Assembly: GCA_002869535.1 (NCBI GenBank)
Contig: PKUK01000003.1
Location: 62,212-126,211, forward strand
DNA: 64,000 nt
Direction: 5' to 3'
DNA from: Arcobacter sp.
GTDB taxonomy: Bacteria; Campylobacterota; Campylobacteria; Campylobacterales; Arcobacteraceae
Made by a program: the position numbers and the translations under genes. Shown piece by piece: positions 11,478-20,575 of the stretch. The first letter of the stretch is position 1, and the number at the start of each line of letters is the position of its first letter. The notes below the pieces were generated by a model that was given only the letters and a program-made list of their open reading frames with translations, did not search any database and had not been told where the DNA came from.

Positions 11478-12779
11478 ATGAAAAAAGTTTCAACAGCACT
11501 TTATATTGCTACAGTATATTTTATCCTTAGTTTTTTCTGGATTTTATTCTCAGATAAAGCTATTTTATTATTTACTCAAAATAATGAAGTTCTAACTTAT
11601 ATACAAACTATTAAAGGTTGGCTTTTCATATCAATCACTTCAATCTTTTTATATTTTCTTATTTCAAAAGAGTTTAAAAAAGAGCAAGATTTAAAGGAAT
11701 ACTTTAAAAAAACTCTTGATAACTTAGCCTCTCCTATTATTGTTTTTAATGAAGATGGAGAAGTTTTATCAATAAATAAAACTTTTGAAAAACTAACTGG
11801 ATATAAACATAAAGAGATAGATACAATTGATAAATGGCTTAAAATTGCCTATGGACAAGATGCTTCAAATGTAAAAAATATAATTGACTCTCTTTATACA
11901 ATTGATTCTATTACTGATGATGGTATCTACCATATTAAAACAAAATCGGGCAAAACATTGATTTGGAACTTCTATTCTGCTCCTTTTGGAATAAGAAATA
12001 ATAAAAGAACAATCATATCAAATGCAATAGATATTACAGATGTAAAAGAGAAAGAAAAAATCATGATGCAACAGTCTAAAATGGCTGCCATGGGAGAGGT
12101 TTTAGAAAATATTGCCCATCAATGGAGACAACCCTTATCAAATATCTCAACAGTTGCTACAGGAATTGATTTAAAAAGTGAATTAAATACACTAGAAGAA
12201 AAAGAGATTAGTCAATCAATGAAAGTAATCAATGATACTGTTCAATACTTATCAAAAACAATAGATGATTTTAGAAGTTTTTTCAAACCCTCAAAAGAGA
12301 AAACAAATTTTACTGTTGAAGAGAGTTTTGAAAAGTCATTGCAAGTTATAGGAAGTAAGTTTACAAATGAAAATATCGAATTTATAAACGAAATAGAAAA
12401 TATAAATATTTTAAATGACAACAATGCTTTAATACAAGTATTTATAAACCTATTCAACAACTCTAAAGATGCCTTTATTGAAAAAAATTTAAGTACTAGA
12501 TTAATATTTATTAAAACTGATATAAAAAAAGATAAACTCATAATTGAAATTAAAGATAATGCAGGTGGCATTGATGAAAATATTATAAATAAGGTATTTG
12601 AGCCTTATTTTACTACAAAGAGTAAATCATTGGGTACTGGTATTGGATTATACATGAGTGAAGAGATTGTTGTAAAACATATGGAAGGTTCAATTGAGGT
12701 TGAAAATGTAGAGTTTGATTATAATAAAGAGAAACAAAAAGGTACAAAGTTTACGATAAGCCTGCCGCTTAATAATTAA
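11478..12779 (+). CDS. Membrane PAS sensor histidine kinase
   Basis: A 433-residue sensor kinase. I chose the ATG at 11478, preceded by AAAGGA, over an earlier in-frame start. Two membrane helices lie near residues 5-30 and 45-68 with a short loop, so the periplasmic sensor is minimal. PAS is at about 75-190 (VFNEDGEVLSINKTFEKLTGY), the HisKA box ENIAHQWRQPLSNIST near residue 210 holds the phosphoacceptor His, and HATPase lies at about 310-430 with DNAGGID and GTGIGLYMSEE. The AHQWRQPL box is the form used by many orphan kinases in this phylum. No response regulator gene is adjacent, so its partner is elsewhere. It converges on the small gene at 12776 and overlaps its stop by 4 bases. Confidence 0.92.
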   Translation: MKKVSTALYIATVYFILSFFWILFSDKAILLFTQNNEVLTYIQTIKGWLFISITSIFLYFLISKEFKKEQDLKEYFKKTLDNLASPIIVFNEDGEVLSINKTFEKLTGYKHKEIDTIDKWLKIAYGQDASNVKNIIDSLYTIDSITDDGIYHIKTKSGKTLIWNFYSAPFGIRNNKRTIISNAIDITDVKEKEKIMMQQSKMAAMGEVLENIAHQWRQPLSNISTVATGIDLKSELNTLEEKEISQSMKVINDTVQYLSKTIDDFRSFFKPSKEKTNFTVEESFEKSLQVIGSKFTNENIEFINEIENINILNDNNALIQVFINLFNNSKDAFIEKNLSTRLIFIKTDIKKDKLIIEIKDNAGGIDENIINKVFEPYFTTKSKSLGTGIGLYMSEEIVVKHMEGSIEVENVEFDYNKEKQKGTKFTISLPLNN

Positions 12780-13102
12780 ATAAGCTCTAAGCTTAGTTCT
12801 AAATAATCTTTATCAAAATCAACTTTATAGCTCATATTATCTTCACTACTTTTAATCAACTTTGTGTATTCGCTACTATTTGCAAAATAGTTCGTTCTAA
12901 AAAAGAGTTCATCCTTGTCTTTTTTTAAATATAAAAAGACTTCACCATTTGCACTTAAATTTGTAGCCTTACAATACATATAACATAAAACTTCACTGTT
13001 TTTAAACTCTAAGCTATCTTCAATCATCTCAAAGGGATAGATATATCCATTTGAGTCAAAATAGGAGAAATCTATTTTTCTGATTTTTTCTAAATCAATC
13101 AT
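12776..13102 (-). CDS. Hypothetical protein, 108 residues
   Basis: I do not recognise this protein. It is soluble by appearance, with alternating hydrophobic and charged residues suggesting beta strands (YIYPFEMIEDSLEF, FLYLKKDKDELFFRT) and no signal peptide, membrane helix or Cys cluster. It lies 4 bases downstream of folE on the same strand, so it is likely translated from the folE message, and its stop overlaps the end of the convergent kinase gene. The tight spacing and plausible codon use support it as a real gene. No function is proposed. Confidence 0.7.
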   Translation of the reverse strand: MIDLEKIRKIDFSYFDSNGYIYPFEMIEDSLEFKNSEVLCYMYCKATNLSANGEVFLYLKKDKDELFFRTNYFANSSEYTKLIKSSEDNMSYKVDFDKDYLELSLELI

Positions 13103-13106
13103 TATG

Positions 13107-13679
13107 TTATTTGTGTAGAGATTGAGCTACTATTGATAAAAATTCATCTTTAGTTTTTTTCTCTTTTTTAAATAATCCTCTAAGTGCAGAAGTAACAGTT
13201 GTAGAACAGATTTTTTCAACTCCTCTCATCTCCATACACATATGTCTTGCATCTATCATAACAGCAACACCTTTTGGGTTTAAAGCCTTATGAAGAGCAT
13301 CGCAGATTTGTTCTGTCATCTGTTCTTGAATTTGTAATCTTCTAGCAAATACATCAACAACTCTTGGGATTTTTGAAAGACCTACAACTTTTCCATTTGG
13401 GATATATGCCACATGTGCTTTTCCTATAATTGGTAACATATGGTGCTCACACATAGAATAAAACTCTATATCTTTTATAACAACCATTTCATCATTTGAA
13501 CTTGTAAAAAGTGCAGAATTAATTATCTCTTCAGGATTTTGCTCATATCCACTACACATGAACTCAAAAGCTTTTCTTACTCTACTTGGAGTTTTTTCTA
13601 GCCCTTCTCTACTTATATCTTCACCAACATGTTCAAGCATACTTCTTACTGCTTCTTCAAATTTTTGTTCATCTTTCAT
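13107..13679 (-). CDS. folE: GTP cyclohydrolase I
   Basis: A 190-residue type I GTP cyclohydrolase that converts GTP to 7,8-dihydroneopterin triphosphate, the first step of folate (and queuosine precursor) synthesis in the cytosol. The zinc/catalytic motif [10 protein letters not shown], the GLSKIPRVV segment, the [12 protein letters not shown] helix and the later Cys in RHMCMEMRG are all present; these supply the zinc-binding Cys and His residues. Length is normal for the bacterial enzyme. It precedes a small hypothetical gene by 4 bases and follows the GspF-like gene by 11 bases, so it may be read from the same long minus-strand transcript as the secretion-like operon. Confidence 0.97.
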   Translation of the reverse strand: MKDEQKFEEAVRSMLEHVGEDISREGLEKTPSRVRKAFEFMCSGYEQNPEEIINSALFTSSNDEMVVIKDIEFYSMCEHHMLPIIGKAHVAYIPNGKVVGLSKIPRVVDVFARRLQIQEQMTEQICDALHKALNPKGVAVMIDARHMCMEMRGVEKICSTTVTSALRGLFKKEKKTKDEFLSIVAQSLHK

Positions 13680-13690
13680 ATATAAAACCT

Positions 13691-14887
13691 TTAAATATTT
13701 AACATCTCACTCATATTCCAAATTGGAGTAAAAATAGCAAGCATAATCCATAATATCAATGATGAAATAAGTATAAAAAAAAGTGGTTCTATAACTGATG
13801 TAAGATTTTTAACTCTTTTTTCAAACTCTTTTTCATACATAATTTGTAATCTTTGAATAGATATATCTATAGAGTTTCCAGCCTCACCACTTCTTATTAA
13901 ACTAATAACCAATTCATCAAATAAATCCGTTACCTCAAAAGCATATGCAATTGATTTACCATTTTTAAGATATTTGTTAATAGATGACATTCTAGCCAAA
14001 AGGTATTTATTTTTTATTAAAAGTGATGCATTTTCCATACATAGATGAAACTCATATTTTGATTTTAACAAAATATCTAAAGCAACAAAAAAATTATACA
14101 ACTCATAGTTTTTTGAAAGCTTTCCAAATATAGGAAAATATTTTATTGTGAACTCATCTTTAAAAAGTAAAAGCCTATCATATTTGGATGTAAGAAATTT
14201 TGTTAAAAAATACAATATAACAACTACTACAAAGGTATGTAAAGAGTAGTTTATAAAGAAATTCTTTACCCCTAACAACATAATAGTTGCCACTGGCAGT
14301 TGCATTTGGTACTGTAAAAATATATTCTCAAACTTTGGAATTACAAAACTAAAAATTAATCCCAATGCAAAAATAAATGTGACAAATACAACAATTGGGT
14401 ATCTTAAAGATGTTTTTAAATCACGCTTGTTTTTCATTTTTATTTTTAGCAAAGTTGCTAGGGCTGAAATGACAGGTTTTATATTTCCATTTTGTTCAAA
14501 TATTTTAAAAAAAGCAATAATAATCGAATCCAAATCTTTTTCATATTTTTCTAGGGCTTTATATACTGGTCTTCCACTTTCAAGTGCACTATTCATATCT
14601 TTTAAAATATTTTGTAAAAAGCTATTTTTGATACTTTTTGATAAAATTTTTATCGCATCAGGAAGTAGTATATTTGATTCTAACATAATACTAAGCTGAA
14701 TAAAAAGCTCAATTATCTGCTCTTCATTTGCCTTTGAGAGTTGTTGTATGTTTTTGTAGTTGAACTTTTTCAACTCTTTTATTTTTATAATATTATTAGG
14801 TAAATCTTCGTTTTCTAAACTATTTGTACTAATAATCTTTGATTTGATTTCTTGATTTTCTTGATACTTTATTTTGTATTTATTCAA
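13691..14887 (-). CDS. GspF/PilC-like inner membrane platform protein
   Basis: A 398-residue type II secretion/type IV pilus platform protein. It has the tandem T2SSF domain architecture: a cytosolic helical domain at about 65-165, a membrane helix near 170-190, a paired helix near 215-235, a second cytosolic domain, and a last membrane helix near 370-390. The [19 protein letters not shown] segment is the family's second-domain signature. It overlaps the upstream GspE-like ATPase gene by 4 bases, as expected for an assembly pair. In Campylobacter the corresponding ATPase/platform pair (CtsE/CtsF) is required for natural transformation, not protein secretion; that role is an inference here from phylum and neighbours. 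Confidence 0.9.
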   Translation of the reverse strand: MNKYKIKYQENQEIKSKIISTNSLENEDLPNNIIKIKELKKFNYKNIQQLSKANEEQIIELFIQLSIMLESNILLPDAIKILSKSIKNSFLQNILKDMNSALESGRPVYKALEKYEKDLDSIIIAFFKIFEQNGNIKPVISALATLLKIKMKNKRDLKTSLRYPIVVFVTFIFALGLIFSFVIPKFENIFLQYQMQLPVATIMLLGVKNFFINYSLHTFVVVVILYFLTKFLTSKYDRLLLFKDEFTIKYFPIFGKLSKNYELYNFFVALDILLKSKYEFHLCMENASLLIKNKYLLARMSSINKYLKNGKSIAYAFEVTDLFDELVISLIRSGEAGNSIDISIQRLQIMYEKEFEKRVKNLTSVIEPLFFILISSLILWIMLAIFTPIWNMSEMLNI

Positions 14888-16233
14888 AACAATACTTTAT
14901 CTACTTCTTCAATAGTTGTAAGTTTTTGTTCAATTTTTTCTTTTGCATCATCGTGTAAAGATTTAAAGCCTTTACTTAATGCAAACTCTAAAATCTCACT
15001 TTTATGGGAACCTTTTGAAACCATAGAGGAGATAGTTTCATCAAACTCCAAAAACTCAAATAAAGATAATCTACCATCAAATCTTGTATAGTTGCATCTA
15101 CTGCAGCCATCACTACAGAAAGAGCAGAGTTTTAAAACTAATCTTTGAGCAATCACTGCTTTTAAAGTTGAAGCTATTAGATATGGTTTTGCATTTAAAT
15201 CAACAAGTCTTGAAAGAGTTGATATGGAATCATTTGTATGTAAGGTACTAAAAACTAGATGTCCTGTCAAAGAGGCTTGAATTGCGATACTTAAAGACTC
15301 TTCATCTCTAATCTCCCCAATCATAATGATGTCTGGGTCTTGACGTAAAATATTTTTTAATACATCATTAAATTTTAATCCAATCTCATTATTAATAGAT
15401 ACTTGTTGTATACCTTTTATTTGATATTCAACTGGGTCTTCTATTGTTATGATTTTTTTTGAACTATCATTTAACTCATTTAAAATAGAGTATAAAGTTG
15501 TTGTTTTACCACTTCCCGTTGGGCCTGTCACAAGAATAAGTCCATTTGATTTGATAATTGAATTTTTGACTTTTTTTAAAACAATGTTATCAAAGCCTAT
15601 ACTATTTAAATCTTTCTTATTCACTCCATTATCTAATATTCTCAATACTATAGACTCTCCTGTAATAATAGGCATAGTAGAGACTCTAAAGTCTACTCTT
15701 TTTTCCTTTATGAGTTTTGCAAACCTTCCATTTTGTGGCTCTCTTTTTTGAGTAATATCCATATTTGATATTAACTTAATATATGAACTAAGTAACATAT
15801 AAAACTCTTTTTCAAAACTAAAATAGGTCTTTAAAAGACCATCTATTCTTAACCTGATTATTAAACAATCAACTAATGTCTCAATATGAATATCACTACA
15901 TTTTTTATCTAGTGCGTATGCCAATAGTTTTTCAAAAAAACTTTGTATTGATTTTTCTTGGTTTAAAGTGAGTGCATTTTTATAGGTCTTATATATCTCA
16001 TGTTTTTTCTCAAAATCATCTAAACAAAATAGTATTTCATTTTTAAAAGATTTTACCTCTTTGAGTACTATATTTTCAGAAAAGTTATCTAAGTTCTTAG
16101 TTTTGGAACATACAGCAACACTCATAAAGTATTGATCTTTTTTTATTGGTAATATTAAGTTTTCTTTTAGCTGAGCTAAATCAAAATTATTGATTAATGA
16201 GTAGTCACATATAAAATTATCTAGTAAATTCAT
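14884..16233 (-). CDS. GspE/PilB-like assembly ATPase
   Basis: A secretion/pilus ATPase of about 449 residues from the ATG at 16233; slightly earlier in-frame starts overlap the upstream gene more. The core shows Walker A GPTGSGKTTTLYS, the acidic IITIEDPVEY box, Walker B region DPDIIMIGEIRDEES and the LVFSTLHTNDS His box. A four-Cys zinc element (CSFCSDGCSRC) sits near the C terminus. The N-terminal domain is short and divergent from GspE of true secretion systems. It powers assembly by acting on the GspF-like protein encoded next. The context is a four-gene minus-strand operon with two bitopic proteins upstream, resembling the Campylobacter cts transformation cluster. No pilin or secretin gene lies in the window. 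Confidence 0.93.
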   Translation of the reverse strand: MNLLDNFICDYSLINNFDLAQLKENLILPIKKDQYFMSVAVCSKTKNLDNFSENIVLKEVKSFKNEILFCLDDFEKKHEIYKTYKNALTLNQEKSIQSFFEKLLAYALDKKCSDIHIETLVDCLIIRLRIDGLLKTYFSFEKEFYMLLSSYIKLISNMDITQKREPQNGRFAKLIKEKRVDFRVSTMPIITGESIVLRILDNGVNKKDLNSIGFDNIVLKKVKNSIIKSNGLILVTGPTGSGKTTTLYSILNELNDSSKKIITIEDPVEYQIKGIQQVSINNEIGLKFNDVLKNILRQDPDIIMIGEIRDEESLSIAIQASLTGHLVFSTLHTNDSISTLSRLVDLNAKPYLIASTLKAVIAQRLVLKLCSFCSDGCSRCNYTRFDGRLSLFEFLEFDETISSMVSKGSHKSEILEFALSKGFKSLHDDAKEKIEQKLTTIEEVDKVLF

Positions 16234-16903
16234 TATCATACATCCAGATTTTTTTAATATCTCCCTCTTGCTGCAAATCAATATGGTCACTTTTTATTAA
16301 AACTATTTTTTTGTTATCTATATTATTCCCCTCTTCGTACCAAGTATTATCCACTAAAACACTTTTACCAATAATTGCAGAAATTTCTACCTGCTTATTT
16401 TTATTATTCACTTTATTAATTGTCTGCTTATATTTTTGATATAACGTATCACTTGAAATCTCTTTTGAAACTTGCTTTTTATAATAATTTACTCTTTTTG
16501 TTAATTTAACTTCAATATTTAAATCAATCTTTTTATCACTTAAAGCCTCAAATCTAACTCTTTTAATGTCTAAGTTTGGACTATACTTTTCAATATAATC
16601 AATAATTTTAACACTTATAACAAAATCTCCTTCAAGATTCATAACTATAGTATTTGAGGCTATTTTGAAGTTTTTTATTTCTAGATTGTTTTTATTTATA
16701 TGAGTTTCTAAATCTTTTGCAAAATCAAATAATTTTATACTTTTTTCTTTTTTTATAAAATCGGCTTTTTGATTGAGACTACTTTTATTTATACTATTTT
16801 GATAAAAATTACTATATAAAAAATAGCTCATAAGAACAAAAGGTAAACCATAAAGTAATAAGGAATAATATTTATTAAAAAGTAACTTCTGAACTAATTT
16901 CAT
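16217..16903 (-). CDS. Bitopic membrane protein of the GspE/F operon
   Basis: A 228-residue protein with one N-terminal membrane helix (about residues 10-28) and a charged extracytoplasmic remainder. The C terminus (SVLVDNTWYEEGNNI, then IVLIKSDHIDLQQEG) looks like the small beta domain at the end of PilP/GspC-type proteins, which contact the secretin. That is a motif-level resemblance only. The middle has a ferredoxin-like alternation of strands and helices, as in PilO. It overlaps both neighbours, so it is translationally coupled within the operon. It probably serves as an alignment or periplasm-spanning component of the DNA-uptake or secretion machine. Confidence 0.7.
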   Translation of the reverse strand: MKLVQKLLFNKYYSLLLYGLPFVLMSYFLYSNFYQNSINKSSLNQKADFIKKEKSIKLFDFAKDLETHINKNNLEIKNFKIASNTIVMNLEGDFVISVKIIDYIEKYSPNLDIKRVRFEALSDKKIDLNIEVKLTKRVNYYKKQVSKEISSDTLYQKYKQTINKVNNKNKQVEISAIIGKSVLVDNTWYEEGNNIDNKKIVLIKSDHIDLQQEGDIKKIWMYDNEFTR

Positions 16904-17738
16904 AGCCATCCTTAGTTTTAATAAATGAGTGAACTTTTATATTTTTATATTTTTGTAAAAAAGCGTAAGCATTGGCACTATTACTTAAAACAATAGTTAC
17001 CTTTAAACTCTTATTTAAAAAAGCATACTCTTTTATCTTTAAGTTGTTTTCTCTTATTTCATTGAGTAATAATGTAGTTTTATAATAAAGAGCATCTTTT
17101 TTGTTTATATAATTTTGTATTTTTTTCTTTTCTAAGCTAAGTACTCTTTGCTCTTCTATCATTCTTTTATTGTTATACTCGTAAGTAAAAATAGAAAATC
17201 CAATCAAAAATAAAACTATCAAATATATAGAATATATTTTTGATGCGCTTCTGTTTTCTATATAATTTAAAGAGCTTTTGTACTTTTTATCAGTAATTAG
17301 CTTGTTTATATCAGAACTATTTACACGGTAACTTTCATCAATATCGAACTTAAATCTTTTTTTTATATACTCTTCAATATCTTCATGGATAAGTTCTTTT
17401 TCAATTTTTTGAAAGTAGTAAAATCTTGAGTGGTTAAACAGTAAAAAATAGTCTTGAAAATATATTAGTATACTTTTATTATCAAGATTTTTATTTTTTA
17501 TAAACTCAATTATAATATCTATTGTTGTAAGAGAAATATCTTTATTTTCGAAATAGCATACAAAATACTCTTTTGTTTTATCTAAGTAATTATAAAAAAT
17601 ATTATGATTTTTTTTGAAGGTATTATTTTCTTTTATATTATGTAATATAAACTCGTCTATGTTCTTATCTAAAATTTCTTCAGATACTTTAAAAAGCTTT
17701 GTATAAATAGAATCTAATAAAAGTGCATTTTTTAACAT
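16875..17738 (-). CDS. PilN/GspL-like bitopic membrane protein
   Basis: A 287-residue protein: a cytosolic N-terminal domain of about 165 residues, one membrane helix (IYSIYLIVLFLIGFSIFTY, about 169-187), a heptad-rich coiled segment (EEQRVLSLEKKKIQNYI) and a small extracytoplasmic C-terminal domain. This order is that of GspL or a PilM-PilN fusion, the proteins that hold the assembly ATPase at the membrane. I see no clear actin-like nucleotide motifs, so the cytosolic part may be reduced. It is the first gene of the minus-strand operon that continues with the PilP-like, GspE-like and GspF-like genes and probably anchors the ATPase. Confidence 0.65.
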   Translation of the reverse strand: MLKNALLLDSIYTKLFKVSEEILDKNIDEFILHNIKENNTFKKNHNIFYNYLDKTKEYFVCYFENKDISLTTIDIIIEFIKNKNLDNKSILIYFQDYFLLFNHSRFYYFQKIEKELIHEDIEEYIKKRFKFDIDESYRVNSSDINKLITDKKYKSSLNYIENRSASKIYSIYLIVLFLIGFSIFTYEYNNKRMIEEQRVLSLEKKKIQNYINKKDALYYKTTLLLNEIRENNLKIKEYAFLNKSLKVTIVLSNSANAYAFLQKYKNIKVHSFIKTKDGYEISSEVTF

Positions 17739-17862
17739 GTAAGTTTTCCAAAATAAGATAATAAATTATATTATTTTAAAACTTAAAAGTTTTATATGTA
17801 GTTTCACATAAGTTACAAAAATATAATTTATGTGAAACTTTTACTCAAAGAGCAAATAATCC

Positions 17863-18744
17863 TTAGTCTATATCGTAACCTAAGTCTTTTAATCCCTCTT
17901 TGTTTTTAGTCCACCCTTTTTTAATAGAAACAAATAGTTCTAAGAAGCACTTTTTACCAGTAAGTTTCTCTATTTTTACTCTAGCATCTTTCCCTATTCT
18001 TTTAATTGCTGTGGCACCTTTTCCAATAATCATACCCTTTTGTGTAGATTTTTGTACGATAATTGTAGCTTTTATTACATCTACATTCTTTTTCTCTTCA
18101 ACTTTATTTATCAATACATCTGTCTCATAAGGAATCTCATCTGAAATATTTTCGAAAATTGACTCTCTAATAAACTCTTTAAAAATATCTCTTAAATGGT
18201 CAGTTGTTAAAATTTCTGGGTCAAACAAATAAGGGTGTTCTGGCAAATGCTTAACTACTACATCTAAAATATCTGCATGTGTTGTAGCTTTTTTAATAGA
18301 TACAGGTATTATAGACTCATACTTGTCTGAATACTGCTCATACTCTTTCATCTTTTCTAATACCTCTTCATTTGAAACAAAATCAATCTTTGTAAGAAGT
18401 AATAAGTGCTTTGTATTTTTTTTATTCTTTTCTAAAAATGCCTCATAATGAGAAATTTTATCAGTAACTGGTGCTAAAAAAAGTATTAAATCACAATCCC
18501 CCATAGCCTTTAGTGCTTCATCAAGCATAAACTGGTTTAATAGTTTTTCAGTTTCATGTAATCCTGGAGTATCTACAAATATAACTTGGTCATTTTCATG
18601 CATTACAATTATATTTGATCTTTTTCTTGTAGCATTTGCTTTATGAGAAACCATTGCAATCTTTTCACCAACTAGCCAATTTAATAGTGAACTCTTACCT
18701 GCATTTGGTCTTCCTATTACTGATACATATCCGCATTTTGTCAT
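17863..18744 (-). CDS. era: GTPase Era
   Basis: A 293-residue Era GTPase. The G domain has G1 GRPNAGKSSL, G3 DTPGLHE and G4 LTKIDF. The C-terminal KH domain includes IIGKGATAIKRIGKDARVKIEKL and the closing ELFVSIKKGWTK. Era binds the 3' end of 16S rRNA and is needed for 30S subunit maturation and cell-cycle control; it works in the cytosol and at the membrane. The length is normal and no motif is missing. It lies between the secretion-like operon and the comM fragment, all on the minus strand. Confidence 0.97.
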   Translation of the reverse strand: MTKCGYVSVIGRPNAGKSSLLNWLVGEKIAMVSHKANATRKRSNIIVMHENDQVIFVDTPGLHETEKLLNQFMLDEALKAMGDCDLILFLAPVTDKISHYEAFLEKNKKNTKHLLLLTKIDFVSNEEVLEKMKEYEQYSDKYESIIPVSIKKATTHADILDVVVKHLPEHPYLFDPEILTTDHLRDIFKEFIRESIFENISDEIPYETDVLINKVEEKKNVDVIKATIIVQKSTQKGMIIGKGATAIKRIGKDARVKIEKLTGKKCFLELFVSIKKGWTKNKEGLKDLGYDID

Positions 18745-18812
18745 CTTAATCCTTTGTAATCAATACGAAGTTTTCTTCGTAAAATCTAATTTTTTCGCAT
18801 TATACAATAAAA

Positions 18813-19453
18813 TCATCTTTTTCTGAAACTTAGTGCTTCTAAAAGATGCTCTTTTTTTATATTTTCACTAGCTTGTAAATCTGCAATTGTCCTTGCTACT
18901 TTTAAAACTTTGTTTATACTTCTAAAAGAGAGTGAATAATTTTGGGTTGCCATATTTAAGATATTTTCACTTTGGGCATCTAAAAGACAATATTTATTTA
19001 TATCTTCATCTTTTAGCTTTCCATTTAAATCACTCTGCCCTCTTTTTATCTGTAAAGTAAAAGCATTTTGTACCATTTTATGCATCTTTTTAGAATCAAT
19101 ATCTGCTTTATCTTCATAATTGACTTCATTCATAGTAACAAACAAATCAATCCTATCACAAAATGGGTCTGAAAGTTTTCCTTTATATCTTGTGATTTCT
19201 ATATCATTACATCTACACTCTTTACTCTTACTCAATAAATTTCCACATGGACATGGATTCATAGCACAGGCAAATAGGAACTTTGTTTCATAATTTATTT
19301 TTGAATTTACCCTTGATATTAATATCTTATAATCTTCTAGTGGTTCTCTCATAGCTTCAAGTATAGTTTTTGAGAAGTGTGGTAGTTCATCAAAAAAGAG
19401 GATTCCGTTATTTGATAGAGCTATCTCTCCTATTTTAGAGTTTATTGTACCTC
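18813..19453 (-). pseudogene. comM: comM (yifB) 3' fragment, cut by transposon
   Basis: This is the downstream part of the Mg-chelatase-like AAA+ ATPase ComM/YifB. Read on the minus strand from the insertion point it begins TINSKIGEIALSNNG, then has the Walker B region ILFFDELPHF, MREPLEDYK, the Cys cluster MNPCPCGNLL, and the C-terminal SFRSINKVLKVARTIADL. ComM promotes branch migration during natural transformation. The Walker A half is 18 kb away at 37544-38416. Joining the two with one copy of the 5-bp duplication gives a continuous frame of about 502 residues, the usual ComM length. An internal ATG at 19352 could start a truncated product, but it would lack both Walker motifs and is unlikely to work. 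Confidence 0.95.
19449..19453. repeat. Target-site duplication, left copy (ACCTC)
   Basis: The five bases ACCTC immediately outside the transposon's left end match ACCTC at 37544-37548 outside its right end. A 5-bp duplication is the hallmark of Tn7-type insertion. One copy restores the comM frame exactly (codons Gly-Gly then Thr). Confidence 0.9.
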
Positions 19454-19585
19454 TGACATTTGCAACAAATGATGCTAATATACAGCTAAAAATGTCTAGT
19501 TTTTTACAAATATATTCAATATTTAATGCAAATTATTCAATAAATAATGCAACTAGGTATAAACTTATTAATAAATAATGCGAAT
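19454..19585 (+). repeat. Left transposon end with four TnsB-site-like repeats
   Basis: Four copies of a 17-bp direct repeat lie at 19463-19479 (CAACAAATGATGCTAAT), 19517-19533 (CAATATTTAATGCAAAT), 19538-19554 (CAATAAATAATGCAACT) and 19569-19585 (TAATAAATAATGCGAAT). The first is separated from the second by 37 bases and the inner three are closer. This spaced arrangement is what Tn7 uses for transposase binding at its left end. The terminal trinucleotide is TGA, not the expected TGT. Confidence 0.85.
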
Positions 19586-19853
19586 GAGTAATATTATGAA
19601 ATATGATTTAAATAATTTAACAGAAGATGAACTTACAGAACTAGCTTTTGGTTATCCAAAATTATCTACTGAAGCTAAAAAAGCCACAGATGATGAAGAA
19701 AAGAGAAGAAAAACTTTAGCTAAAATAGATAAAACATATCTAGATTATCCGTATGTCTCAGTTCAAACAGGAGAAATTATTAGTTACCCATATAAGGGAT
19801 GGTCAAAAGAAGAAATAGGTGAAGCAATAAATAATACCGACAAAATGTTTTAA
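19578..19853 (+). CDS. Small protein encoded next to the transposon end
   Basis: A 91-residue acidic/basic protein that I do not recognise. It is soluble, begins with LNNLTEDELTELAFG-type helical sequence and has a middle KKATDDEEKRRKTLAKID stretch. The first ATG lies inside the fourth TnsB-site repeat; a more likely start is the ATG at 19596 (MKYDLNNL), which frees the repeat. Either way its promoter must lie within the transposon end, so transposase binding could repress it and tnsA, which follows 77 bases downstream. No DNA-binding motif is obvious. Confidence 0.55.
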   Translation: MRMSNIMKYDLNNLTEDELTELAFGYPKLSTEAKKATDDEEKRRKTLAKIDKTYLDYPYVSVQTGEIISYPYKGWSKEEIGEAINNTDKMF

Positions 19854-19930
19854 ATAGGTACTTATAAGTAATATATCTTAATATAATAATTTTTTAAATA
19901 TAATATATAAATTTTATAAAAGGTTTTGCA

Positions 19931-20575
19931 ATGCCTTCTAGAAAAATACCAAAAAACTATAGAAGTGTTACAGGTACATTTCCAAGCTATAAAAACAAAT
20001 GTAATGTATCTTACGAATCACTATTAGAACGTGACTTTTATTTACTTCTTGAATTTAACACAAATGTAAAAACTTACGAAGAACAACCTTTTACAATTTA
20101 CTACACTAGAAATAATCGTACATTCAAGTATACTCCTGACGCATTAGTTCATTATTTTGATAATTCATTACCTGATGTATATGAAATTAAAATGAGCAAT
20201 GAAATAAAAGAAAAAAAAGTATTTTTCCAGGAAAAACTCAATAAAATAGAAGAGTATGTTACAAATAATGATATGAACTTTAAAGTATTTACTGAATTAA
20301 AGATTAATTCTGTTTTTTTAGAAAATGCTTTATTTTTGTATAGATATAGAGATCTTAATAATAAAATACTACCTCTTAATATTTTAACAATATGTAAAAA
20401 AATAGATTCAATTTCTGTAAAAGATTTATTAAATGAATTAGATGATAATAAATTTAAACAAGCTGAGCATTTACCATATATCTGGGCATTAATTTTCCAT
20501 AATAAACTTATTGTCAATATGCAAGAAAAAATTACTAATAGTTCTATTCTAAGGATTAATAATGAAGAAGATTAA
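19931..20575 (+). CDS. tnsA: TnsA-like endonuclease subunit of the transposase
   Basis: A 214-residue TnsA homologue. In Tn7, TnsA is a restriction-enzyme-like nuclease that nicks the 5' ends so that transposition is cut-and-paste. Candidate catalytic residues fit the family: Glu33 in SLLERDF, Asp70 in YTPDALV and Glu85-x-Lys87 in YEIKM, corresponding to E63, D114 and Q130-x-K132 of Tn7 TnsA. It is somewhat shorter than Tn7 TnsA (273 residues), with the reduction mainly in the C-terminal TnsC-contact domain. It overlaps the start of tnsB by 14 bases, which argues for coupled translation. The gene appears intact. Confidence 0.9.
   Translation: MPSRKIPKNYRSVTGTFPSYKNKCNVSYESLLERDFYLLLEFNTNVKTYEEQPFTIYYTRNNRTFKYTPDALVHYFDNSLPDVYEIKMSNEIKEKKVFFQEKLNKIEEYVTNNDMNFKVFTELKINSVFLENALFLYRYRDLNNKILPLNILTICKKIDSISVKDLLNELDDNKFKQAEHLPYIWALIFHNKLIVNMQEKITNSSILRINNEED

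Noticed and set aside
19447-19500. TGT trinucleotides at 19446-19449 and 19493-19496 as the left transposon terminus
   Set aside because: Neither gives a 5-bp match to the bases outside the right end, and neither keeps the 9-base distance to the first repeat. TGACATTTG at 19454 does both.
19517-19585. Possible CRISPR array from repeated AATAAATAATGC units
   Set aside because: Copies are 17 bp, imperfect, unevenly spaced, also occur at the far end of the element in inverted orientation, and no cas genes are near. They fit transposase sites.
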